A DNA stretch of 64,000 nt from Bifidobacterium saguini DSM 23967 (lineage in GTDB: Bacteria; Actinomycetota; Actinomycetes; Actinomycetales; Bifidobacteriaceae). Below the pieces are notes generated by a model. That model ran no database searches. It saw nothing but the letters and a program-made list of their open reading frames with translations, and was not told the DNA's origin. Shown here piece by piece: positions 1-9,000 of the stretch. Position 1 is the stretch's first letter. The number at the start of each line of letters is the position of its first letter. The translations under genes and the position numbers were made by a program. The stretch spans positions 1 through 64,000 of the forward strand of contig NZ_JGZN01000016.1 in assembly GCF_000741715.1 (NCBI RefSeq), read 5' to 3'.

Positions 1-590
1 CCTACGGCGCAGGCCACGATCACCAGCTGGGGGTTACCCGATGCGGCCAGGTCGGTCCATCGGAACGTCTGCGGCGCGGCCGGGGTTAGTGAATCCCACA
101 CGTCAGCCATAGGCTTCAACACGTTGAACAATGGTACGAGAGTGCCGACGATGATGCCGTCCAACGGGATGCGGTAAAGAGGCATGTCATGCGTGGCGAC
201 GCCGTTAAGAATGCTATCGGTGTTGTGTGCCGGGTCTGCTGCGGTGCCGGTGGTGGCAGTACCCTTGATGACCACGATTGAGCAGGTTTCCACACCGGTG
301 GTGGTGTTCTTCGTGTATCGGAGCACGACTTTGTCGTTGCGTTTCTGGCCCTGAGTGCCGGATTGCACGGTCGCGGTGGTGGTGCCGGTTAGGTGCACGT
401 GACGGCCGTTCAGCACGGCATCTCCTGATTGGATCGCGATGGTGTTCGCGTTGCTCATGGTGGCCTTGAGCTGGTTACCTGTGGCGAGCGCATAGTCGCC
501 GGGGCCTACGATTCCGGCTTGGAATGCGCCGATGTCGTCGCTGCCGATGTGCGGGGTTCCGGCGAAGCCTGTGATGAGTTCGACTGTCAT
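1..590 (-). CDS. Phage tail/baseplate-associated protein, partial (runs off left edge)
   Basis: An open frame starts at the ATG at 590 (MTVELITGFAGTPHIGSDDI), with AAGGACCC a few bases upstream as ribosome binding site, and continues without a stop to the window edge (196 codons seen). The N-terminus, with its GFxGTPHI and GxGDYxLxTGNxLxA patterns, resembles proteins encoded near the end of tail modules in Gram-positive siphophages. The visible part is soluble, threonine-rich and without signal peptide or membrane segment. It follows the fibre genes in the same direction and is probably part of the host-recognition apparatus. The precise function is unknown. Confidence 0.75.
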   Translation of the reverse strand, partial: MTVELITGFAGTPHIGSDDIGAFQAGIVGPGDYALATGNQLKATMSNANTIAIQSGDAVLNGRHVHLTGTTTATVQSGTQGQKRNDKVVLRYTKNTTTGVETCSIVVIKGTATTGTAADPAHNTDSILNGVATHDMPLYRIPLDGIIVGTLVPLFNVLKPMADVWDSLTPAAPQTFRWTDLAASGNPQLVIVACAV

Positions 591-606
591 GATGGGTCCT
601 TTCGTG

Positions 607-1323
607 TCAGGCGGTGCGTTGCCAGAGGTATCCGGTGAAGCCGGCGGCTTCGAGTTGTTTCCAGGTACCGCCGAGGCTGGTTGATGGGTTGGTGTTGTTG
701 GCGGTCATCATGATGGCTCCGATGGGCCATGAGGCGAGTTGCACAGTGTCGAGTTTTTTCTTATCGGCGGCGCTCATGAGTCCGTTGGCGGTTTGGGTGG
801 CCGTTCCATAAGTGGTGTTGGTGTCCGGTGGCACCTGCCAGGTGCCATCCGAGCGTAGGTAGCGGTTGCTGGCTCCGGCGGCGGGCGCAGGTGCGAGGCC
901 TGCGGTTCCAGCGGCGCTGGTGCTTGCGCCTTTCATCGTGCTGTAGGTGGTGTTCGTGTCTGGCGGGGTTTGCCAGGTGCCGTCTCCACGTAGGTATTTG
1001 TTGTTCGTCCCGGCTGTTGGCGTGGGCACAAGTCCTGCGGCCCCCGCGGCACTGGCGGTGGCGCCTTTCATTTCGGAGTGTGTGTGGTTGGCTGTGGCGG
1101 CTCCGATGTTGGCGGGTGTGATGCCGAGGTTGCTGCGGGCTGTTTCCGCACTGGTGGCTCCGGTGCCGCCCTTGTTTATCGGCATGGTGGGCAGTCGGTC
1201 TGCGGCGAGGGTGCCGCTGGTGATGTCGCCGGCAGCGTGTTTGTGGCCGATGGCCGCGAAACCGGCTTTGATCCTGGCGACGAGGTGCTGGATGTTGCTG
1301 ACCGTGACGTATTTCGAGGCCAT
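607..1323 (-). CDS. Phage tail fibre / collar-like protein
   Basis: 238 aa; the ATG at 1323 is preceded by GAAGGAG. Residues about 47-70 carry the INKGGTGATSAETARSNLGI segment found in many tail fibres. Residues 85-129 and 130-174 are two 45-residue tandem repeats (MKGA.S.AG..GL.P.P.AG..N.YLR.DGTWQ.PPDTNTTY). The C-terminus has GLMSAADKKKLD, then PIGAIMMTANNTNP and GGTW, a module also found at the end of the protein encoded at 3661-5214. The role is inferred to be adsorption to the host surface. Confidence 0.8.
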   Translation of the reverse strand: MASKYVTVSNIQHLVARIKAGFAAIGHKHAAGDITSGTLAADRLPTMPINKGGTGATSAETARSNLGITPANIGAATANHTHSEMKGATASAAGAAGLVPTPTAGTNNKYLRGDGTWQTPPDTNTTYSTMKGASTSAAGTAGLAPAPAAGASNRYLRSDGTWQVPPDTNTTYGTATQTANGLMSAADKKKLDTVQLASWPIGAIMMTANNTNPSTSLGGTWKQLEAAGFTGYLWQRTA

Positions 1324-1347
1324 CGGGGTTGCTCCTTCGGGTTGGGG

Positions 1348-2154
1348 TTAGAACAGGGCGTCGATTTCGGCGTCGGTGGCGGCGATGAGGTCGCTCTTGA
1401 GCATGTAGCCGCTTAGATCGATCATGCCTGTGAGCGCATCCCATTTCATCGCGGTGGTGGCGTTGTCTCCTTCGCCGGTGGTGACGGCCACAGCGACGAC
1501 GTTAGTGCCGGCAGGCAGGTTCTTGCCGGCGCCGTCGACGAAATCGTTGGTGGTGGTGAACGCGTCGGTGACGTTGTATACGTCGCCCTTCGCGGTCGCG
1601 TCGAGGGCGGGCAGGTTTGCGAACGCGCTGGAACCTTTGGCTCGGAATGCGCTGCCGAGCGAGTTCTGCAGTTCGGTCTTTGCGGCGTTGACCTTTGCGT
1701 CCACGTTGGCCGCGGTCTGGTAGCCCTTGCCGGTGACGATGGTGTCGACCTGGGCCGCGGTCTGGTAGCCCTTCGCGGTAATGGCCGTTTCGACGTTGAC
1801 TGCGGTCTGGTATCCAATCTTCTCGACGTCGGCGATGGCACCGGTGCGTGCATCGTTTGCGGCCTTGGTGACGTCATCCGGCGTGGCGAGGCCGAGACTG
1901 CCGGCGGTCTGGTCGCCGCTAGCGATTTCCTTGCCGCCGATGCTGGGCTTGCCGGTCAGGTCCGCGTAGGCGCCGGAGAACGTGGAGTCGCCGGCGTTCT
2001 GGATCTTGGTGACGAGTTCATCGGTGAGATTGTTGTCGGAGAGCACCTTGTAGGTGTCGGTGCTACCGGTCTTGAGTTCCTTGGCTACGAACAGGGTCCT
2101 GAGTTTCGCGAGGAACGCGGCGAGATTGTCTAGGTTGATGAATTTCGTTGCCAT
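1348..2154 (-). CDS. Phage tail fibre-like protein with GYQTA repeats
   Basis: 268 aa from the ATG at 2154, chosen because GAAAGGAAATC lies just upstream; the longer open frame has no such signal. The middle holds three near-identical 18-residue repeats starting GYQTA (VNVETAITAK, AQVDTIVTGK, ANVDAKVNAA), a pattern typical of rod-like trimeric fibres. The C-terminus ends in ATDAEIDALF, a motif shared with two other small proteins of this tail module. Inferred role: receptor-binding or baseplate fibre. Confidence 0.75.
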   Translation of the reverse strand: MATKFINLDNLAAFLAKLRTLFVAKELKTGSTDTYKVLSDNNLTDELVTKIQNAGDSTFSGAYADLTGKPSIGGKEIASGDQTAGSLGLATPDDVTKAANDARTGAIADVEKIGYQTAVNVETAITAKGYQTAAQVDTIVTGKGYQTAANVDAKVNAAKTELQNSLGSAFRAKGSSAFANLPALDATAKGDVYNVTDAFTTTNDFVDGAGKNLPAGTNVVAVAVTTGEGDNATTAMKWDALTGMIDLSGYMLKSDLIAATDAEIDALF

Positions 2155-2173
2155 GATGATTTCCTTTCTGTGG

Positions 2174-2365
2174 CTATTTGCTGGCGGAATTGAACAGGTT
2201 GTTGATGTCGTCGTTGGTCGCGGATTCAATGCTTCCGGCCGCGGCTTCGAGTTCTTGGAGTCTTTCGGGTAGGCGTTTGCCGTCGACGTCCACGTCCTTG
2301 GCATTGACCATGGGGAACGTGCCGTTGTTCTTCGGCGTCAGGGTGTCAATCAGTTCGATTGCCAT
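2174..2365 (-). CDS. Small tail-module protein ending in the D-I-N-N-L-F motif
   Basis: 63 aa with a good ribosome binding site (GGAGGTGAGC) before the ATG at 2365. It is acidic and soluble. The segment ATNDDINNLFNSASK at its end matches the TDxEIDxLF tails of its neighbours at 1348-2154 and 3118-3276. It lies between two fibre-type genes with 1-20 base gaps, so it is very likely co-translated structural material. Family not recognised. Confidence 0.7.
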   Translation of the reverse strand: MAIELIDTLTPKNNGTFPMVNAKDVDVDGKRLPERLQELEAAAGSIESATNDDINNLFNSASK

Positions 2366-2366
2366 G

Positions 2367-3125
2367 TCAGCTCACCTCCACGGTGGTCTTGCCGAGATTT
2401 GCGTTCGTGCTCTTGTAGACCGTGTAGCTGACGGTCGCGCCGGACGCGTTGGTGTGATCGAAGGTGGTGAGCAAGTTGAAGCCGCCCTCGAAGCCGCCGA
2501 CCTTGAATGTCGGTGTCCCCCAGCTGGCGGGGAACGCGTAGTAGATGTGCTGTCCATCGCCGGCGGTCAGCGTGAACGTCTTGGCACGGCTCGTGGCGTA
2601 TTCTCCGGCGGCCTGGTTGATGAGCTCGTCGGTGATGCCCGAGGCGGCGAGGTCGGTGGCGACGAACCAGTGGCGCTTGTCGTAGAACGTGATCCCCGCC
2701 GTGCGTGATGCGCTGGCGTTTCGCGCGTCGGTGGCCTTGAGCGTCCACTGCTTGTTCGCGGTGAGGTTCACGCCCTTGAGAGATGCGCCCTTCGCGGTCG
2801 GATTCTGAGCCGCGTCGTCGAGCGTGAGCGTCGAGGGGATCTTGTTCAACCCCCATGCGAGCTCCACGTCCGCGACGGTGGCGCCGCGTTCGGCCTGCGA
2901 GGGATTGCAGGTGAACGAAGCGACCGCGATCTTCGAATACAGGCTGATGGTGCCGTCTTCGGCGATGTCGAAGTCGCTGCCGGGTTTGACGATGCCGGCC
3001 TTGTCTGCCGTGGCGATGGAGCCGCCCTCGCCCTTCAGGGCGAATTTGGCCTCGTTGGCCGCGTCCTGTTTGGTTTTGAACCGTGCGAGCCGGTCCAGGT
3101 CGATGACCTTGCTTGTGTCAGCCAT
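2367..3125 (-). CDS. Phage tail/baseplate structural protein
   Basis: 252 aa from the ATG at 3125 (MADTSKVIDLDRLARFK), with AGGAGGAACACG upstream; the longer open frame is out-of-frame overlap with the neighbouring gene. The N-terminal VIDLDRLARFKTKQDA segment resembles the FINLDNLAAFLAKLRT start of the 1348-2154 protein, suggesting a common attachment region at the baseplate with different distal parts. The distal part is beta-rich (repeated TxTxTA and YTVYKST segments). No enzyme motif was seen. Confidence 0.7.
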   Translation of the reverse strand: MADTSKVIDLDRLARFKTKQDAANEAKFALKGEGGSIATADKAGIVKPGSDFDIAEDGTISLYSKIAVASFTCNPSQAERGATVADVELAWGLNKIPSTLTLDDAAQNPTAKGASLKGVNLTANKQWTLKATDARNASASRTAGITFYDKRHWFVATDLAASGITDELINQAAGEYATSRAKTFTLTAGDGQHIYYAFPASWGTPTFKVGGFEGGFNLLTTFDHTNASGATVSYTVYKSTNANLGKTTVEVS

Positions 3126-3276
3126 CGTGTTCCTCCTTATCTGTGGTTGGTGTTGGGAACAGGTTGTCGATGTCCGCGTCGGTGGCGTAGACAATGCTCA
3201 CGTCGCCGATGACCGCGTCCTCGAGGATGATTACCGGCCCCTCGTCACACGAGCAGCCGTCCAGTGTGCGGATCAT
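3118..3276 (-). CDS. Very small tail-module protein with TDADIDNLF tail
   Basis: 52 aa from the ATG at 3276, with AAAGGAGCTC upstream, overlapping the next gene start by 8 bases. A short Cys pair (GCSCDEG) lies near the N-terminus, and the end carries YATDADIDNLFPTP, the same motif seen in two neighbours. The strong ribosome binding site and tight packing argue that it is real. Function unknown. Confidence 0.7.
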   Translation of the reverse strand: MIRTLDGCSCDEGPVIILEDAVIGDVSIVYATDADIDNLFPTPTTDKEEHDG

Positions 3277-3659
3277 GAGAGCTCCTTTCTGCTGATGGCG
3301 CTGACGACCACCCATTCGCCGTATACGAGGCGCGTCACTTCCCCCTGCGGGCTTTCCAGCAGCAGGTCCCATGCGCCCGCGTATGGCGAAAGCGTCGAGG
3401 AACGTTCGTCGGTGATGTGGATGTCCACATGGCCCTGCGCGTCCAATGCCACGCAGTCGCTCAGATCCGCCAGCACCTTGCCGTCGCGGCGCAGTTGCAG
3501 CCGGGGATTCCAGCCGGTCAGATCCACCGGCACCGCGGCGCGAGAGCCGTCCGATCGCAGGATGTTGCGCACCCACAGCAGCCTCACATGGTTGGTCACG
3601 CCGGCCACGAGCAGCAGCCTCGCCTCCAGCAGGCCGAGCCTGCCTAATGTCGCCGTCAT
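3273..3659 (-). CDS. Phage tail-module protein, beta-rich
   Basis: 128 aa from the ATG at 3659 (MTATLGRLGLLEARLLLVAG), with GGAAAGGAC upstream. It overlaps the 3118-3276 gene by 4 bases. The predicted sequence is alternating hydrophobic/polar (RLQLRRDGKVLADLSDCVALD, LLLESPQGEVTRLVYGEWVVVS), consistent with a beta-sandwich such as the carrier domains found at phage tail tips. No catalytic motif. Family not recognised with certainty. Confidence 0.65.
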   Translation of the reverse strand: MTATLGRLGLLEARLLLVAGVTNHVRLLWVRNILRSDGSRAAVPVDLTGWNPRLQLRRDGKVLADLSDCVALDAQGHVDIHITDERSSTLSPYAGAWDLLLESPQGEVTRLVYGEWVVVSAISRKELS

Positions 3660-3660
3660 C

Positions 3661-5214
3661 TCATTTCGTCCTTTCCCACACATATGCGCCCAGCGAAGGG
3701 CGCTGCTCCCAGGTGCCGCCGAAGTCACTAGCCGGATTGGCTCCGGTGGTGTTCATCACCACATAGCCAATCGGCATCACGGGTCCACCTCCGGCCGAGG
3801 TGGCGTGCGCGGTGATGACGCCATCATCGTTGACGGTGATGGTGCTGCCGTCCGGTTTGACGCCGCCAATCGTGCCGTTGGTGGCGGCTGGAAGCGTGTA
3901 GTTCTCCAATCCGTCGAGTTTCTTTTTGTCCGCAGCGCTCATGAGTCCTGATCCGTTGACTGTGGCCTCCGCTGCCGTGAGGTGCACGGCCTGACCATTT
4001 CTGCTCGCGGATAAGGGAAGGGCTGCGGTTATAGCCGCCACGTTCGCCGCCGCTATGGCGTTGGCTTCGGTGGCTGTCTGCTGCGCCTTGCCGATCTCGG
4101 ACGAGAAACCGGATGCGAGCGTGTACGCGTCGGTGGCGGTCTTCTCCACCCCGTCGACGCGGCTCGGAGTCACCACGGCCGAGAACGTGTTGTTTTTCAT
4201 CGTGATGGTCGTGCCATCCGCGTAATACGTGGCGCCGGAACCACCGGATTCGGCCGTGCCGCTGAGGCTAGTGGTGACGCCGTCCGCGGTGCCGCATTCG
4301 TAGTCGACGCTCATGATGCCGTTGTTGACCTTGACGATTTTCTTGGAGATCGGCACGGTGATTGTGATGCCGAGCCGGTTGTCTCGGCCGGTGACGGTGT
4401 CGCCGACATCCATGGAGAGGCTGAGGTCGTTGAGCGTGACGCTCACGCCGCCCTGCGTCTGGAGCTCTTCGAGTTTCTCTTTGGTTTTCTCGTTGAGTTC
4501 GTCAGCCTGGGCGTTGCTGTAGTCGTAGATGGCCGTATATTCGGCGAGTCCAGTCAGCGTCTTGGATTGGCTGACCTTGCCGTTGGCATCCGCATACCAG
4601 TGGACGACCACACGTTCATGCAAATCTCCCTGACCTAGGCCAATGAGATGGTTCACAGGCTGCGAGTCGAGCGACGCCTGAAAGGTCAGAAGGTCGCTGT
4701 CGATGGTGTCGCCGTAGTGGTCGACCGACTTGATGATGGCGTGCACATGGCCGTCGAGCCAAGCGAGGCGGAGCTTCGCATTGTTCGCCGTGAGCATCTT
4801 GGTGATGCCTGTGTAGACGTCGACGTATCGGTCGAATTGCCAGTTGCCGATGGTCACAGTGCTTGCGTCAGCGGTAAACAGGGCATCCAGGCCCACGCGT
4901 TTGAATAATGCGTTGAGGATGGTGGTGGCGTTGCCGCTTACAACGAGGTAATCCTTGTCTGCATCCGGTTGGAGGATACGGCGTGCGAGCATGCCATGCC
5001 ACGTGGGGCCTTCCACCGACCCGTCCGTGTTGCGCACAGTCACCATGCCGCCGTACTCGGTGCCATCCATCATGATCAGCGCGCCAGCGGCTGGCTGTGG
5101 AAGGCAGGTAAGCGTGAAGTCGTTCTCGTCGCTTCCGTAAGCCAGATCGAGCTCGTAGTCGTCAAGTGAGGCGATGGGTTTGCGAGCGCTGTCGGTGATT
5201 ATGAGGTCAGCCAT
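3661..5214 (-). CDS. Tail-associated protein, Siphovirus Gp37-like, with fibre-type C-terminus
   Basis: 517 aa from the ATG at 5214. Residues 1 to about 330 (MADLIITDSARKPIASLDDY, later SLSMDVGDTVTGRD and ITVPISKKIVKV) match what I know of the ReqiPepy6 Gp37-like family, which follows Dit in many actinophages and acts as a tail-tip hub. The C-terminal 120 residues differ: GLMSAADKKKLDGLE and PIGYVVMNTTGANP..FGGTWEQ, the same module that ends the fibre encoded at 607-1323. The start overlaps the Dit gene by 16 bases. The module fusion suggests exchange of receptor-contact parts. Confidence 0.75.
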   Translation of the reverse strand: MADLIITDSARKPIASLDDYELDLAYGSDENDFTLTCLPQPAAGALIMMDGTEYGGMVTVRNTDGSVEGPTWHGMLARRILQPDADKDYLVVSGNATTILNALFKRVGLDALFTADASTVTIGNWQFDRYVDVYTGITKMLTANNAKLRLAWLDGHVHAIIKSVDHYGDTIDSDLLTFQASLDSQPVNHLIGLGQGDLHERVVVHWYADANGKVSQSKTLTGLAEYTAIYDYSNAQADELNEKTKEKLEELQTQGGVSVTLNDLSLSMDVGDTVTGRDNRLGITITVPISKKIVKVNNGIMSVDYECGTADGVTTSLSGTAESGGSGATYYADGTTITMKNNTFSAVVTPSRVDGVEKTATDAYTLASGFSSEIGKAQQTATEANAIAAANVAAITAALPLSASRNGQAVHLTAAEATVNGSGLMSAADKKKLDGLENYTLPAATNGTIGGVKPDGSTITVNDDGVITAHATSAGGGPVMPIGYVVMNTTGANPASDFGGTWEQRPSLGAYVWERTK

Positions 5215-6056
5215 GCCGGGGCGCTCCTTTCCATGATGATGGTCAGGTCCCAGCCGAATCCGTTCCATTGGGCGTTGGTTTCGCCGGCTGGTATCGGTTG
5301 GAAGATGTAGCGTCCACCGTCGAGTCCGCTGCCTCTTGTGGCTTTGTCGAATATGTTGGTTGTGTCGCCGTTGATGTCTGTCATCGTGATGGTTTTGTGA
5401 CCGGTTTGGCTGTCGATGGTGACGTATGCTCCGACCGGTATGGTCATGGTCAGTTCGTATCGGTTGCCGCCGATGGTGATTGACGGGTTTGTGCATGGGC
5501 CGAAGATGACCATTTTGAACGGCATCGGGGCTCCGGTGGAGTTGATGGTGGTTGCGCCGCGCGTCGGTGCCTTGTAGTCGTATGGGTGGTCATAGGGGTA
5601 ATCGAGGTAGAGTCCGGGTTGCAGCTCGTCGCTGAGGAAGTGCTGCACTGTGGCGGGTTTGCGCCATACGCCGTCTAGGAGGGCGACGGTGAGCGTGTAT
5701 TTCGCCGGGTCGGGAAGATCTCGCGATGGTTCGATGCCGGTGATGAGGGCGGCTTGTGTCCATCCATCCACGGTGATGGTTCCGGCTTTGTTCCGGTTTC
5801 CGGTGGATGAGATGGCTCGTATGTCGGCATCGAACAGGTTGCTCGCCGTGTCCAGAATCGATAGGTCCGCGCACTTCGCCTCCAGCTGCACGGTGGAGGC
5901 GTTGAGTGCTGCGGAGTCGATGCCGTGCGCGGCGAGCTCCACATCCCATGCGTGGGTGCGCAGGGATTCGATGCGGTTGACCATGATGCCGTGGGGGTCG
6001 ATGAGATCGACCGTGCGATGCGGGGTGGCACCGCAGGTGTAGGCCATGGTTCTCAT
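5199..6056 (-). CDS. Distal tail (Dit)-like protein
   Basis: 285 aa; the ATG at 6056 has an excellent AAGGAGGG signal seven bases upstream and overlaps the tape measure stop. The position directly after the tape measure is the normal place of Dit. The N-terminal half has the mixed beta pattern of Dit ring domains (VDLIDPHGIMVNRIESLRTH), and residues about 175-285 form a galectin-like beta domain (ITIGGNRYELTMTIPVGAYV). It would form the hexameric hub joining tail tube and baseplate. Confidence 0.7.
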   Translation of the reverse strand: MRTMAYTCGATPHRTVDLIDPHGIMVNRIESLRTHAWDVELAAHGIDSAALNASTVQLEAKCADLSILDTASNLFDADIRAISSTGNRNKAGTITVDGWTQAALITGIEPSRDLPDPAKYTLTVALLDGVWRKPATVQHFLSDELQPGLYLDYPYDHPYDYKAPTRGATTINSTGAPMPFKMVIFGPCTNPSITIGGNRYELTMTIPVGAYVTIDSQTGHKTITMTDINGDTTNIFDKATRGSGLDGGRYIFQPIPAGETNAQWNGFGWDLTIIMERSAPAWLTS

Positions 6057-9000
6057 CGGTTCCCTCCTTGGACTATGCCGAGCTTGCGCTTGGTTTCTCG
6101 GATGGTCATGGTTGGCGCATATTTCGCGATGGTCGGCCCGAGGTCGTCATGGAACGCTTGCAGATCGGAGCGTAGACCTCGGATCTCGGTGATGAGATCC
6201 ATGAGCCCGCCGGAAGCTCCGGCGGTGAGCGCCGTTGTTCCGATGGCTGTGGCTGTTGTGCCGATCTGGCTGTCTGCGGTCATGGCTCCGCTGATGCCGG
6301 TCATCGCGTTGCGGATGGATTTTGCCGCTTCGGGGCTTGCTTTGTCCATGCCTTCGACGAGGCCTTCGACGAGGGCGCGGCCGCGGTGCGGTGTCCATCC
6401 GCTTCCCGAGAAGGGGCCTCGTTTGGCTGGCGAGTGCGGGATGAACGAGCTGATTGCGTCCATGACGCTTTTGATGGCACTGCCGGCTTTGCTGATCATG
6501 CCGGTGATGCCGTCGATGAGGCCTTGAACGATGGCTTGGCCTGCGTTCTTGAGCAGCGACCCTGCTCCGGCGAACACGCCTCTGATGGCGCTGATGACGC
6601 CTTGCAGGGCGCTTCCGGCGCCGCTCGACGCGTTGGACAGAATGCTTTTGAACGCATTCCATGCGCCTTGCCAGTCGCCGTTGATCAGCGAGGTGACCAT
6701 GCTGATGACGCCGGAGACGATGCCGACGACGGCTTGGATGACGCCGCTGATGCCATTAATTACGCCTGACACGTATGGGAGCATCGCCTGCACTGCAGGT
6801 AGTAGCGAGCCGGTGATGAATCCGATGATGGTGGATACCACGGTGCCCACCACGGATACGATGCCTTGTATCACCGGCATGAGCTGCTGAAGCAGCGAGA
6901 CTATGCCTTGCACGGCCTGTTGGATGACCGGCACCAGTTGTTGGATTATCGGGCCGATGACGGCTGCCATCTGTCCGATGAAGTCCACGATCTGCTGGAT
7001 GACGGGCATGAGCGCGGCGAGCACTTGGCTGGCTATCTGCGTGATCATGCTGATGATCTGCGCGGCCAGTGGCAGCAATGCCGCTATGGCGTCCGTCAGC
7101 GGCGGCAGCAGGCTCGTCACGATTTGGCTGATGACGGGCATGAGCGCGGTGAGGCCGTTGATGAGCGGCTCGACGATTGTTGGGATCAGCGGCAGTAGCG
7201 TCTGGATGATGGCGCCGGCCACGGGTATCAGCTGGCCGATGGCGTCGGTGATGACCGGCATGATCTGCTTGAGCATGCCTTGGATGCTCTGCACCAGCGC
7301 ATCGAACGCGGGCTGCATGCTCGTGATCTCGGCTTTGAACCGTTCGAACAGCGCGGAGACCTGTTCGCCGAACGCTTCGCGTAGTTTCGGCGTGGTGGCG
7401 ATGAGCGCGCCCAATGCGGCCACGACGATGCCGATGGGTCCGCCAAGCGCTGCCAGCGGGCCGCTCAATCCTCCCAGGACTCCGCCGAGCAGCGGAATCT
7501 TGGACAGCAGCGGCGCGATGCCTCCGGCTCCGAGCGCCGCGAATGCGGCGATCAGTGGAGCGATGGCGTTCTGTGCGGGTTTGAACATCTCACCCAGCCC
7601 GTTGAACACGTTGCCGATGGCGTTGATCGCGTTCTGGAATGGTTTGGGCAGGAGCGTCACCAGATCAGAGAACAATGCCGGTATCGCCTTCACGACACCT
7701 TTGGCGATCTGGCCTACGCGGGGCAGGATGTTCTTCAGCGCGGTGCCGATGCTTTCGGCGAGCTGCTGGCTCAACGCTCCCATGTCGGCGTTCTCGTTGC
7801 CGAGACCGGCGAGCCAGTTCTGCCATGCGGCCTTCATCGAGTTCACGGATCCCTCGATGGTGGTCGCGGCTTCCTTGGCGGTGGTGCCGCTGATGCCCAT
7901 TTCCTTCTGGACGCGGCTAATTGCCTCGACCACGTCGGAGAACGAGTCGATGCTCAGGTCGTTGCCGTCCTTGAGCACACCGGGCAGCTTGTTCGCGTCC
8001 GAGATGAGGCGTTCCATCTCGCTCTTGGTGCCGCCATAGCCGAGCTTGAGGTTGTCGAGCATGGCGTAGTTGCCGCGTGCGAGCGACTGGTAGGTCTGCT
8101 GGATGCTGCCGATGTCGGTGCCCATCTTGTTGGCGTTGTCCGACATGTCGATGATGGCCTGGTTGCCCATCTCGGCGGCTTTGGCGGTGTCACCGCCGAG
8201 CGAACTCACGAGACTTGCGGCGAAGCTCGTGACCTGGTTCATGTAGTCGTTCGCGCCGATGCCTGCGGTCTTGTATGCCTCGGACGCATACTTCTGCACG
8301 GTCCCGCTGGCATCCGCGAATAGCGTGTCCACACCGCCGACCGCCTGCTCCCACGTGGCATAGGCGGCGAGCGCCTGCTTGCCTGTGGCGAGCACGGTGG
8401 CTCCGATGGCGGTGATGCCGGCTCCCACCGCGGCGACCGCTCCGGTGGCGAGACTCTTGAGGTGCGAGCCGGCGCTGGAGGCAAGATTCTTGAATGCGTT
8501 GCCGGCGCTGGAGGCAAGGCCGCCGAGCGTGCTTCCGATTGCCCCGGCGGCGGTCTGTGCTCCTGCGGGAAGTTTGGACCATACGGCTCCGGCGGCGGTG
8601 GCGATATTGCCGAAGTAGTTCTTGGCGACGTTGGCCACCGGGGCGAGTTTTTGTCCTACTTTTCCGGCGACGTTTCCGATGGCCGAGCCGATTTTGCCGC
8701 CGAATGATCGGATGGGTGCGGCCCAGGTGGCGACCGCGTTTTTGATGACGGTGCCGGTTTTGCTTCCCCAGTCGCGAATAGGTTGCGTCCATGCGGTGAT
8801 TGCCGCGCCGATTGGTTTGGCGATGCCTGACACGGTGGAGGCGATGCTGCTTCCCCAACCTTTGAGGGTTTGTTGGGCGGCGCTGATGGCGCCCTTGAGG
8901 CCGGTTTGGATTTTCGCACCCAGCTGTACGGCGAAGCCGCTGAGTTTGGATACCGCCGTATTGGCGAAGCCACTGATCTTCGCGCCGAGCGGCTTCCAGA

